From contig NZ_FMWU01000004.1 of NCBI RefSeq assembly GCF_900103195.1, positions 186,001 to 250,000 on the forward strand: a stretch of DNA of 64,000 bases. The letters are read 5' to 3'. Under the pieces are notes generated by a model that was not told the DNA's origin, searched no databases, and worked only from the letters and a program-made list of their open reading frames with translations. Numbering within the stretch: position 1 is the first letter of the stretch; each line of letters begins with the position of its first letter. The translations under genes and the position numbers were made by a program. This document shows, in pieces, positions 53,625 through 62,244 of the stretch. Source of the stretch: Methylobacterium sp. UNC378MF (GTDB taxonomy: Bacteria > Pseudomonadota > Alphaproteobacteria > Rhizobiales > Beijerinckiaceae).

Positions 53625-55988
53625 ATGGAATCGACGCAGAAGCCCGTGGACCGCGACGCCGCCGAAGAGACCGCCGAGCCCCGTCGGCGCGCGGCGGCCA
53701 ATCCGGCGGTGCGGCGCGCGCCCGCGCCCAGGCGTCAGCTGGCCGATCCCGCCGCCGCGGACGCCAATGACGAGTGGCCGGCTGCGGCCGCGGCCTCGCC
53801 TCCGGCGGAGCCGGTCGTCGGCGCGGCCCGTGAGCCGGTGCTGGAAGCGGGACGGTCCCTGCGCCACTCACCGGAGCGCTTCGTGAACCGCGAGCTGTCC
53901 TGGCTCCAATTCAACCGGCGCGTCCTGGAGGAGGCATCGAACCCGAACCATCCGCTGCTGGAACGCCTCCGCTTCCTGTCGATCTCGGCGAACAATCTCG
54001 ACGAGTTCTTCATGGTCCGCGTCGCCGGCCTGATCGATCAGGTGCGGGCCGGGATCACGGTCCCGTCGCAGGACGGCCTGTCGCCCTCCGAGCAGCTCGT
54101 CCGGATCGGCGCAGAGGTCTCGCGCCTCGCCGCCGACCAGCAGGCCCGCTGGCGGGAGCTGCGCGCGGAGCTGCACGCCGCCGACGTCGACATCGTCGAG
54201 CCTGCAGCCCTCACGGCCGAGCAGACGGCGTGGCTGGAGGAGTATTTCCTCAACCACGTCTTTCCGGTGCTGACGCCGCTGGCGATCGATCCGGCCCACC
54301 CGTTCCCCTTCATCCCGAATCTCGGCACCACCATCGCGCTGATGCTGGTGCGTCCGAAGGACGGGCGGCTGCTGCGCGCCCTGATCCGCCTGCCCGGCGT
54401 CATCGACCGATACGTGCGCCTGCCGGTCAGCGACAGCGACACCGCGGCACGCCTCATCACCATCGAGCAGGTGATCGGGATGTTCACCGGGCGGCTCTTC
54501 CCGGGCTATCTCGTGAAGGGCAGCGGCGCGTTCCGCGTCGTCCGCGACTCCGACCTGGAGATCGAGGAGGAGGCGGAAGACCTCGTCCTGCATTTCGAGA
54601 CGGCGTTGAAGCAGCGGCGCCGCGGCGTCGTGATCCGCCTCGAGGTCGAGGCGGGCATGTCCGAGGATCTGCGCAGCTTCGTCGCCGACGAGTTGGAGAT
54701 CGCCGCGGACGCGATCTTTCTCGTCGAGGGCATGCTCGCCTTGAACGAGCTGTCCCAGATCGTCGGGATCGACCGGCCGGACCTGAAGTTCAAGCCCTAC
54801 AATCCCCGCTTCCCGGAGCGCATCCGCGAGAGCGGCGGCGATGTCTTCGCGGCGATCCGGCAGAAGGACTTCATCGTCCACCACCCCTACGAATCCTTCG
54901 ATTCGGTGGTGCAGTTCCTCGCGCAGGCCGCCCGCGACCCGAACGTGGTGGCGATCAAGCAGACGCTCTACCGGACATCCTCGAACTCGCCGATCGTCGC
55001 GGCCCTCGCCGAGGCTGCGGAGCTCGGCAAGTCGGTCACGGCCCTGGTGGAGCTGAAGGCGCGCTTCGACGAGGAAGCGAATATTCGCTGGGCGCGCAAC
55101 CTCGAGAAGGCCGGCGCGCAGGTGGTGTTCGGCTTCGTCGAGCTGAAGACCCACGCCAAGCTGTCGCTGGTGGTCCGGCGCGAGGGCGACAAGCTCGTGA
55201 CCTACTGCCATGTCGGCACCGGCAATTACCATCCGATCACCGCACGGGTGTACACGGACCTGTCGTTCTTCACGGCGGATCCCGCGATCGCGCGGGACGT
55301 GTCGCGCATCTTCAACTTCATCACCGGCTATGCCGAACCGGCGGAGCTGGAGCGGATGGCGGTCTCGCCGCTGACCCTGAAGAACCGGCTTCTGGAGCAT
55401 ATCGAGGCGGAGGTCGCCCACGCGAAGGCGGGGCGCCCGGCGGCCATCTGGATCAAGTGCAACTCGCTGGTCGACAGCCAGATCATCGACGCGCTCTACG
55501 ACGCCTCGGCTGCCGGTGTTCAGATCGACTGCGTGGTGCGCGGCATCTGCTGCCTGCGGCCGGGCATTCCCGGCCTCTCGGAGACGATCCGGGTCAAGTC
55601 GATCGTCGGCCGCTTCCTGGAACACGGGCGCATCTATGCGTTCGGCAACGGGGTCGGGCTGCCGCATCCCAAGGCCACGGTCTACATCTCGTCCGCCGAC
55701 CTGATGAGCCGGAACCTCGACCGCCGCGTCGAAGCGCTGCTGCCGATCACCAATCCGACGGTGCATCAACAGGTGCTCGACCAGATCATGCTGGCCAACC
55801 TGCTCGACAACCGTCAGAGCTGGCGGTTGCTCGCCTCGGGTGGCTGCGAACGGATCCAGCCCGCCGACGGCGAGGAGCCGTTCAATGCCCACAAGTACTT
55901 CATGACCAACCCCAGCCTCTCGGGACGCGGCAAGGCATCGAAGAAGTCGAGCCCGCGGGCACTGAGCCGCCGCGCGCAGCGCAGCTGA
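53625..55988 (+). CDS. ppk: Polyphosphate kinase 1
   Basis: A 787-residue enzyme that builds polyphosphate from ATP. Residues 1-80 are an extra Arg/Ala/Pro-rich, probably disordered lead. The N domain begins about residue 85 ([20 protein letters not shown]). The two phospholipase-D-like catalytic domains are recognised by [60 protein letters not shown] (the phosphorylated His region) and [20 protein letters not shown]. The family core is complete. ppx follows by 82 bases and hdaA precedes by about 105, so the three probably share a message. Confidence 0.96.
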   Translation: MESTQKPVDRDAAEETAEPRRRAAANPAVRRAPAPRRQLADPAAADANDEWPAAAAASPPAEPVVGAAREPVLEAGRSLRHSPERFVNRELSWLQFNRRVLEEASNPNHPLLERLRFLSISANNLDEFFMVRVAGLIDQVRAGITVPSQDGLSPSEQLVRIGAEVSRLAADQQARWRELRAELHAADVDIVEPAALTAEQTAWLEEYFLNHVFPVLTPLAIDPAHPFPFIPNLGTTIALMLVRPKDGRLLRALIRLPGVIDRYVRLPVSDSDTAARLITIEQVIGMFTGRLFPGYLVKGSGAFRVVRDSDLEIEEEAEDLVLHFETALKQRRRGVVIRLEVEAGMSEDLRSFVADELEIAADAIFLVEGMLALNELSQIVGIDRPDLKFKPYNPRFPERIRESGGDVFAAIRQKDFIVHHPYESFDSVVQFLAQAARDPNVVAIKQTLYRTSSNSPIVAALAEAAELGKSVTALVELKARFDEEANIRWARNLEKAGAQVVFGFVELKTHAKLSLVVRREGDKLVTYCHVGTGNYHPITARVYTDLSFFTADPAIARDVSRIFNFITGYAEPAELERMAVSPLTLKNRLLEHIEAEVAHAKAGRPAAIWIKCNSLVDSQIIDALYDASAAGVQIDCVVRGICCLRPGIPGLSETIRVKSIVGRFLEHGRIYAFGNGVGLPHPKATVYISSADLMSRNLDRRVEALLPITNPTVHQQVLDQIMLANLLDNRQSWRLLASGGCERIQPADGEEPFNAHKYFMTNPSLSGRGKASKKSSPRALSRRAQRS

Positions 55989-56070
55989 GTTTCGCCGCGC
56001 AGCGACGCTGGGTTAAACCTCCCGCACGGCGCGTCGACAGGCGCGGCGGGCTGATGAAGGACTCGGACGT

Positions 56071-57624
56071 TTGGGCAGCCCTCGTGCCAACCTCACCCTC
56101 GCGCATGATGCGGAGGCGATCGACAGCGCCGCCCAGCAGCCGGTGGCGATCATCGATATCGGCTCCAACTCGGTGCGGCTGGTCGCCTATGACGGCCTGA
56201 CCCGGGCGCCGACGCCGCTCTACAACGAGAAGGTGCTCTGCGGCCTGGGCCGCAACGTTCTGACGACGGGCCGCTTGAACGAGGAGGCGGTGGCCCGGGC
56301 GCTCACGGCCCTGGGACGGTTCCGGGTCCTGTGCGAGACGATGCGCGTCAGACAGGTCTTCGTGCTCGCCACCGCGGCGGCGCGGGACGCCGAGAACGGT
56401 CCCGATTTCCTGCGTGCGGCGGAAGCGGCCTGCGGCCAGGAGATCCAGCTGCTGTCCGGGCGGCGCGAGGCGGAACTGTCGGCCCTCGGCGTGGTCTCCG
56501 GGTTTCACGCGCCGAACGGGGTCGTGGGCGACATGGGCGGCGGCTCCCTCGAACTCGTGGACGTTCGGGGGACGGTGGTCGGACAAGGGGTGACCATGCC
56601 GTTGGGCGGCCTCGCCCTTCAGGACCTCTCCGGCGGCTCGGTCAAGAAGGCCGCCAAGATCGTCCGCGAGTACATGCGCAAGGCTGCGCCGCAGCTCGAG
56701 ACCCTGCGCGGCCGGACGTTCTACGCTGTCGGCGGCACGTGGCGGGCGATCGCGCGCCTCCACCAGGCCGCCCGCGGCTACCCCGTCCACGTGATGCACG
56801 GCTACGCGGTGGAGCCGACCGACGAGCTGAGCTTCCTCCAAGTGGTCGAGCAGACCGACGTGGCGCTGCTGCAGGATGTCGACGCGATCTCGGAGGCGCG
56901 GCGCCCGCTGCTGGCCTACGGAGCCGTCGTGCTGGAGGAGATCATCCGGGTCGGTCGCCCGCGGGAAGTGGCGATCTCGGCCTCCGGGGTGCGCGAGGGC
57001 CTGCTGTTCGAGCAGCTCGACCGCGACACCCGGCTGCTCGATCCGCTTCTGGCCTCGGCGTCGGAATTCAACAATCTGCGCGCCCGCTCACCCCGCCACG
57101 GGGAAGAGCTGATCGCCTGGACGGACCAATTCGTCGCGACCCTGGAGGGTCACGAGACCGCCGACGAGCGCCGTCTGCGCCACGCAGGCTGCCTGCTCTC
57201 GGATGTCGGATGGCGGGCGCATCCCGATTACCGCGACGAACAGAGCATCGCGGTGATCCAGAACGCGGCCTTCGTCGGCGTCGATCATCCGGGCCGCGCC
57301 TATCTCGCCCTGGCTGTGTCCCTGCGGCATTCCGGCCTTGCGCCCGAGAAGGCGAACGCGATGCTCCGGGGCGTCGCCGGTCCGCGCCTGTTCGAACGGG
57401 CCCGCCTGCTGGGCGCGCTGCTCCGCATCGCCTTCCCGATCTCGGCCGGCATGGACGGCGCCCTTGGGCGGGCACCGCTCGCCGTCGAGGAAGGCCGGGT
57501 CGTGCTGCGTCTGCCGCGCGCCTGGGAGCCCCTGAACGGAGACCGCCTCTTGAACCGGGTTCGCGGCCTCGGCCGCGTGATCGGACTCGACGGCCGGATC
57601 GAGATCGCGGGCGGGCCCTCCTGA
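56071..57624 (+). CDS. ppx: Exopolyphosphatase / guanosine pentaphosphate phosphohydrolase
   Basis: A 517-residue Ppx/GppA enzyme that removes phosphate from polyphosphate ends, opposing Ppk. The ASKHA ATPase-like fold appears as VAIIDIGSNSVRLVAYDGLT, FVLATAAARDAENGPDFLRA and GVVGDMGGGSLELVDVRGTV. The C-terminal half (about 320-517) holds the HD-like helical domain (HAGCLLSDVGWRAHPDYRDE). Start is unusual: no ATG fits, and the best is TTG at 56071 with AAGGA before it. An internal GTG at about 56143 would cut into the fold. Last gene of the hdaA-ppk-ppx run, with an AT-rich gap after. Confidence 0.92.
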   Translation: MGSPRANLTLAHDAEAIDSAAQQPVAIIDIGSNSVRLVAYDGLTRAPTPLYNEKVLCGLGRNVLTTGRLNEEAVARALTALGRFRVLCETMRVRQVFVLATAAARDAENGPDFLRAAEAACGQEIQLLSGRREAELSALGVVSGFHAPNGVVGDMGGGSLELVDVRGTVVGQGVTMPLGGLALQDLSGGSVKKAAKIVREYMRKAAPQLETLRGRTFYAVGGTWRAIARLHQAARGYPVHVMHGYAVEPTDELSFLQVVEQTDVALLQDVDAISEARRPLLAYGAVVLEEIIRVGRPREVAISASGVREGLLFEQLDRDTRLLDPLLASASEFNNLRARSPRHGEELIAWTDQFVATLEGHETADERRLRHAGCLLSDVGWRAHPDYRDEQSIAVIQNAAFVGVDHPGRAYLALAVSLRHSGLAPEKANAMLRGVAGPRLFERARLLGALLRIAFPISAGMDGALGRAPLAVEEGRVVLRLPRAWEPLNGDRLLNRVRGLGRVIGLDGRIEIAGGPS

Positions 57625-58096
57625 TCCGGTCTGCGCGGGGCGCGGGCAACCCGACACGTGCGCGACGGATTTGGCGCCCGAAGCCCATCGGGCGCCGCCC
57701 GGCAGCGCGGCGCGGTGAGACAGGGCGCGCGATGTCGGGTCGTGTTCCGCTATCGCGGTCCGGTGGCGCTCGTCTCGTCCGCCCTATGAGCACCGAGGAC
57801 CTGCTCGGGCGGCCCGGCCCGCGCGTCTAAACCTTTCGGATTCCGCCCGTGAAAAGGCGACGGCTCACAGCCGAATGACGCCAAATGATGCGCCGATAAA
57901 AACTTCCGATTTTGTGTGAATATTGTAATTGATTTATATATATTGCCGAATATGCGGTAAGAATGCCCTATGATGCAGGTTGAAAGATTATAGTCGCCCT
58001 TAGCGATCGATTTCATGTGACGTAGTCAGGAGAGTTTTTCATTGTATGCTGGGATCGCCCTCCCAGATTGAGCCCAATTAATGGGAATATTGTGAA
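57625..58096. other. AT-rich promoter region before the chemoreceptor-globin gene
   Basis: The first half is ordinary GC-rich DNA. From about 57,890 the sequence turns markedly AT-rich (GATTTATATATATTGCCGAA near 57931), in contrast to everything else in the window, and it stays so into the first 60 bases of the gene. It probably holds the promoter, but I could not choose one -35/-10 pair. I saw no DnaA boxes or repeat iterons to suggest an origin. Confidence 0.5.
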
Positions 58097-60610
58097 ATGA
58101 AGTGGCTTGGTTATTTATCAATTCGTGCCTTTATGTGTGCGACCATATTTTCGATGGCGCTGATGCTTTTGGGATATGCCGGCAACGCTTTGATCGACGC
58201 GCGGAGTAAGGCACGGGAGGCCGAGGAGGCCGTGACTTTGACGCGCGCGAGCCGTCAGTTGCTCAAGACGATTCTTTCGGTGCGCCTTGAGCGGGGAGCA
58301 GCCGTCGCCCTGGGCGGTGACGCGGTCGATCAAGACAGCCTGACAGCCTACGCGACCAACCGGGAGGCCGCGGCCGCAGGCTTCAAGACCGTTCAGCATC
58401 TGCTGCAGTGCCAGGATGTGCCCAGCGTGACCGCGACGGTGGCGCGGCTGAACGCGGCTCAGGACGCCCTGAACGCGCTCCGGCCCCGCATCGACAATGC
58501 TCTGCGCGTCGCGAAGGCGGAGCGGGATCCGACGCTGATGCCCAAGGTGCTGACCACCTTTCAGGAAGCACTCGACGCGCTCACGGCCGCCTCGGACGCC
58601 GTGGATTCGGCGATCCCCCGTTCCGACGCGATCCTGCAGCGCTACCTCGTCCTCAAACGATCGGCCTGGAAGAGCCGCGTCGCGATCGGCGACGCCTCCA
58701 TGCGCGTGCAGGCGGCGCTGGCTGCCGGAACGTCGTGGTCACTCTACGAGACCGTGGCGGCGGCCGAGGAGCGGGCCCGGGCCAAGGCGGCTTGGATGAG
58801 CACCAGCGAGGCCGCGGCCTCCGTCTCGGACACCACGCGCGCCGCGTTCGAGCGGGCCAAGCGCAGCAATTTCGAGGGCGCGGCTGCCGAAGAGGCGGAT
58901 GCGATCTTCGATGCCCTGAGCCAGCAGCGGGCGGCCCCCGGCAGGATCCAGGACATCCGCCGACGGAACACCGTCGACCAAATGACGATCGTCGACCTCG
59001 CGGATTCGGCCCTCGAGGAGATGGTCACGCGCGCCGAGATCCTCGCGGCGGAAGCGGGCAGCGTCTTCCGGCGCAATGCGGGCGCACTTCTGGCCGCCTC
59101 GCTGTTCGTCGCCCTGGGCCTTCTCGCCCTGCTCGGCGGAGTCCTGCGGCCGATCCGGATCATCGCAACGGCGATGCGCGCCCTGACCAAGGGTGAGACA
59201 GCCGTCACGCTTCCCATCGATGCGTACCGCAACGAGTTCGCGCCGATCATGGCGGCCGTAGAGGCGTTCCGGGACAACCTGATCCGCACCCGCGATCTCG
59301 AGGCCGAGGCCGAGCGGGCACGGCTCGACGCCGACGAGCAGCGGCGCGACAGTTTGCGCCAGATGGCCCAGCGCTTCGAGCAGGCGGTCGGCGACATGAT
59401 CGGCCAGGTCGCGGCCTCGGCCTCCGCCCTCCAGCGCACGGCGCAGACCATGACCGCCACCGCAACCCGGACAGCCGGGCAATCGACGACGGTCGCGGCC
59501 GCCGCCGAGCGGGCCTCCGGCAACGTCAACACCGTGGCGGCGGCCGCCGAGGAGCTCGGCACATCCGTGCAGGAGATCGGGCGACAGGCCGACGGTTCGG
59601 CGGATCTGGCGCAGAAGGCCGCGGCGGAGGCCGACCGCACGGCGGCCCGCGTCCAGGAGCTGAGCGGCGCCGTGAACAAGATCGGCGCTGTCGTCGGGCT
59701 GATCGCATCGATCGCCGAGCAGACCAATCTGCTGGCGCTGAACGCCACCATCGAGGCGGCCCGCGCCGGCGCCGCCGGCCGCGGCTTCGCGGTGGTGGCC
59801 AGCGAGGTGAAGGCGCTGGCCGAGCAGACCGCCAGGGCCACCGACGAGATCTCGGCGCAGATCGCCGCAGTGCAGGGCTCCACCGGACAGGCCGTCGCGG
59901 CCATCGCGACGATCACGGCGCGCATCGGCGAGATCAACGGCGTGGCGGCCTCGATTGCGGCGGCCGTCGAAGAGCAGGGCGCCGCGACTCAGGAGATCGT
60001 CCGCAATGTCGGGCAGGCGGCGATCGGCACCGGCGAGGTCACCAGCAACATCACCGGCGTCGCGCAGGCGGCCGAGAGCACCGGTCTGGCCGCCAGCCAG
60101 GTCCTCGATGCGGCCTCCGCGCTGTCGCACCAGTCCGAGCACCTGTCCGCGGAGGTCGGGCGGTTCCTGGGGAGCATTCGCGTCTCCTACGCCGTCTCGG
60201 CCGCGCAGGTCGCCCTGGTGCAGGGCAGCTTCGCGACGGTGCAGGCGATCGGCGACGCCGCGGCAGACCTGTTCTACGGACGCCTGTTCGCGATCGCGCC
60301 CCAGGTCCGCTCGCTCTTCCCCGACGATATGACCGCGCAGAAGCGGAAGCTGATGGCCATGCTGGCCCTGTCGGTGGCCAATCTGGACAAGCCCGAAGCC
60401 CTGGTTTCGACGGTCCGCGACCTCGGGCAACGGCATGTCGGCTACGGCGCGCTGGAGGCGCATTACGAGTCGGTCGGCGCAGCGCTGCTCTGGACCCTGG
60501 AACGGGGCCTCGGCGCGGATTTCACGCCGGAGGTTCGGGCCGCCTGGTCCGAGACCTATCGGGTCATCGCCGGTCTGATGACCACGGCGGGGACCGCGCG
60601 GGCCGCGTGA
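58097..60610 (+). CDS. Methyl-accepting chemotaxis protein with C-terminal globin domain
   Basis: An 837-residue fusion. Residues about 10-30 are a first membrane helix and 327-349 a second, enclosing a periplasmic helical sensor of about 295 residues. A HAMP linker spans about 350-405. The MCP coiled coil follows, with the tip (about 541-577) reading [20 protein letters not shown] then [17 protein letters not shown]. Residues about 702-832 are a globin of the flavohemoglobin/Vitreoscilla type: Tyr727 (B10) in DLFYGRLF, Gln748 (E7) in AQKRKLM, proximal His780 (F8) in [14 protein letters not shown]. It should bind haem in the cytosol and signal to a CheA kinase. Known globin-coupled sensors carry the globin first; this one carries it last. 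No che genes are near. No methylation-site or pentapeptide tail was confirmed. Confidence 0.93.
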   Translation: MKWLGYLSIRAFMCATIFSMALMLLGYAGNALIDARSKAREAEEAVTLTRASRQLLKTILSVRLERGAAVALGGDAVDQDSLTAYATNREAAAAGFKTVQHLLQCQDVPSVTATVARLNAAQDALNALRPRIDNALRVAKAERDPTLMPKVLTTFQEALDALTAASDAVDSAIPRSDAILQRYLVLKRSAWKSRVAIGDASMRVQAALAAGTSWSLYETVAAAEERARAKAAWMSTSEAAASVSDTTRAAFERAKRSNFEGAAAEEADAIFDALSQQRAAPGRIQDIRRRNTVDQMTIVDLADSALEEMVTRAEILAAEAGSVFRRNAGALLAASLFVALGLLALLGGVLRPIRIIATAMRALTKGETAVTLPIDAYRNEFAPIMAAVEAFRDNLIRTRDLEAEAERARLDADEQRRDSLRQMAQRFEQAVGDMIGQVAASASALQRTAQTMTATATRTAGQSTTVAAAAERASGNVNTVAAAAEELGTSVQEIGRQADGSADLAQKAAAEADRTAARVQELSGAVNKIGAVVGLIASIAEQTNLLALNATIEAARAGAAGRGFAVVASEVKALAEQTARATDEISAQIAAVQGSTGQAVAAIATITARIGEINGVAASIAAAVEEQGAATQEIVRNVGQAAIGTGEVTSNITGVAQAAESTGLAASQVLDAASALSHQSEHLSAEVGRFLGSIRVSYAVSAAQVALVQGSFATVQAIGDAAADLFYGRLFAIAPQVRSLFPDDMTAQKRKLMAMLALSVANLDKPEALVSTVRDLGQRHVGYGALEAHYESVGAALLWTLERGLGADFTPEVRAAWSETYRVIAGLMTTAGTARAA

Positions 60611-60716
60611 GAGGGCTTCCCCGCAACGGCTCGGGGCGAGGCCGGCCTCTCCGTCCTCGCGTCCGGCGCGGCGGTTTTGGGCAGCGCGACGCCGAACGGC
60701 GTGGCGCTGCCGGATC

Positions 60717-62162
60717 TCAGGCGACCCGATCGGAGAAGATCGACTTCTTGACCACGGCGTGGACGCCCCAATTGCCGTCCACGACCTGCGTGATCCCGAA
60801 ATCGACCGCCACCGACATCAGCGAGATCGCCTCGTCCTCGGTCAGCCCCTTCGCGTGCATCAGGAACTGGCGCATCTTGCGGAAGGCGTCGCGCATGGCG
60901 AGGTCGATGGAGGATTTCTGGAAGATCGCGCTCTGCGCGTCCGGGCCGAGGTCGCGCAGGTAGTTCGGGTAGCTGAAGCCGGACAGCACCCAGTCGTCCC
61001 GGGTCTCGATCATCGGGAAATCGAGGGCTTCCAGCGGCGTGCCGGGCAGGTCGGCCTTCTTGTGCAGGATGAACTGGAAGGTGCCGGTGAGCGAGCACTC
61101 GATCGCGGTCCCGCACAATTCGGAATCACCCTGGCTGGCATGGGGATCGCCGACCGAGAACAGGGCGCCCGGCACAGCCACCGGGTAGTACAAGGTCGCG
61201 CCCTTGCCGATCCGCCAATTGTCGATGTTGCCGCCGGTGTAGCTCGGCGGGATCGTGTTGACCCGGTCGGCCTCGGCGGGCGCGACGCCCATCGTGCCGA
61301 AATGCGGTCGGATCGGCACCCGGATGCCCTTCAGCACCTCGAAGGTCTTCTGCGTCTTCGTGTGATCCACCGGCAGTCCGGGATAGTCGATGGTCGGATG
61401 GGAGACGCCGAACGGATCGGTCACGCCCGGCCAGCGGAAGCTGTAGACCGCCCGCGCCCAGTCGCGCTCCCCGGTGGCGTCGACCTCGTAGATCGTGACG
61501 ACCTCGCGCTTCTGATCGCCAGTGATCAGGTCGTTGTAATGGTAGCCCCACCAGGCCGCCGCGTTGCTGCCGAAGGCCAGACCCTTGTATTTGGGATTGG
61601 CGCAGGGGCGCGGGGCGACGTCGAGGATCCGCACCTCCAGGACGTCGCCGGGCTCGGCGCCACGGATCGCAACGGGTCCGGTGCAGATGTGCACGCCGAG
61701 GCCGCCGCCGGGGCCGATCTTGGCGTCCATAGGGCCGGCGCCGCGGGGCGAGACAGCCATCCTGTCCTTGGTCCAGAGATAGACGCTCTCGGCGCCCGGA
61801 TCGCCCTGGATCATCCGCTCGGCATCGTCGCTCGCCTGGTGGGTCAGCGTCTCGATCGTGACGAAGTCGCCCGAGCCGATCTCGACCTGCGGCTTGAGGC
61901 TGCGGCTGAAGAAGCCCCAATGGACGGTCTCGGCATTGGCTGGGAGATGGTAATGCGCCGTGGCGGCGATCTTGGCGCCGCTCGCCTGGGCGAGGGCCGG
62001 GCTCACCAGCGACGGGCCGCCGGTCGCGAAGGCCGCGGCGGCGGCACCGGTCGCCGCGAAGCTGCTCTTCAGGAACGCGCGCCGCTCCGGCTCCAGATCC
62101 CGCCGAAACCGGCGGCGGTGCTCCTCGAAGGCGTGGCAGGTTGGATCATCGCCCGCGCACAT
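60717..62162 (-). CDS. Tat-exported acetamidase/formamidase family protein
   Basis: A 481-residue protein. Residues about 22-60 form a twin-arginine signal (PERRAFLKSSFAATGAAAAA) ending near SPALAQ. The mature part matches the acetamidase/formamidase family: HYHLPANAETVHWGFFSRSL, the GPMDAKIGPGGGLGVHICTG stretch with a GPV start, PHFGTMGVAPAEADRVNTIP and GDPHASQGDSELCGTAIECS, where GDxHxxQGDGE is the family's metal-site signature. The enzymes release ammonia from short amides. Export is unusual, since known members are cytosolic. The start at 62162 (MCAGDD) has a GGGAG site; a longer frame is possible. It is convergent with the chemoreceptor gene. Confidence 0.88.
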   Translation of the reverse strand: MCAGDDPTCHAFEEHRRRFRRDLEPERRAFLKSSFAATGAAAAAFATGGPSLVSPALAQASGAKIAATAHYHLPANAETVHWGFFSRSLKPQVEIGSGDFVTIETLTHQASDDAERMIQGDPGAESVYLWTKDRMAVSPRGAGPMDAKIGPGGGLGVHICTGPVAIRGAEPGDVLEVRILDVAPRPCANPKYKGLAFGSNAAAWWGYHYNDLITGDQKREVVTIYEVDATGERDWARAVYSFRWPGVTDPFGVSHPTIDYPGLPVDHTKTQKTFEVLKGIRVPIRPHFGTMGVAPAEADRVNTIPPSYTGGNIDNWRIGKGATLYYPVAVPGALFSVGDPHASQGDSELCGTAIECSLTGTFQFILHKKADLPGTPLEALDFPMIETRDDWVLSGFSYPNYLRDLGPDAQSAIFQKSSIDLAMRDAFRKMRQFLMHAKGLTEDEAISLMSVAVDFGITQVVDGNWGVHAVVKKSIFSDRVA

Positions 62163-62244
62163 CGCGTCGTCTCCCGGTGATTTCGTGGCCCCGGGACTGG
62201 GAAGCAAATCGACGGCCACGCTCGCGGCCGCCGACAGCCGTGCC

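Noticed and set aside
57890..58096. Possible replication origin in the AT-rich gap
   Set aside because: AT-richness alone is seen. I found no DnaA boxes, iterons or neighbouring origin genes such as dnaA or hemE.
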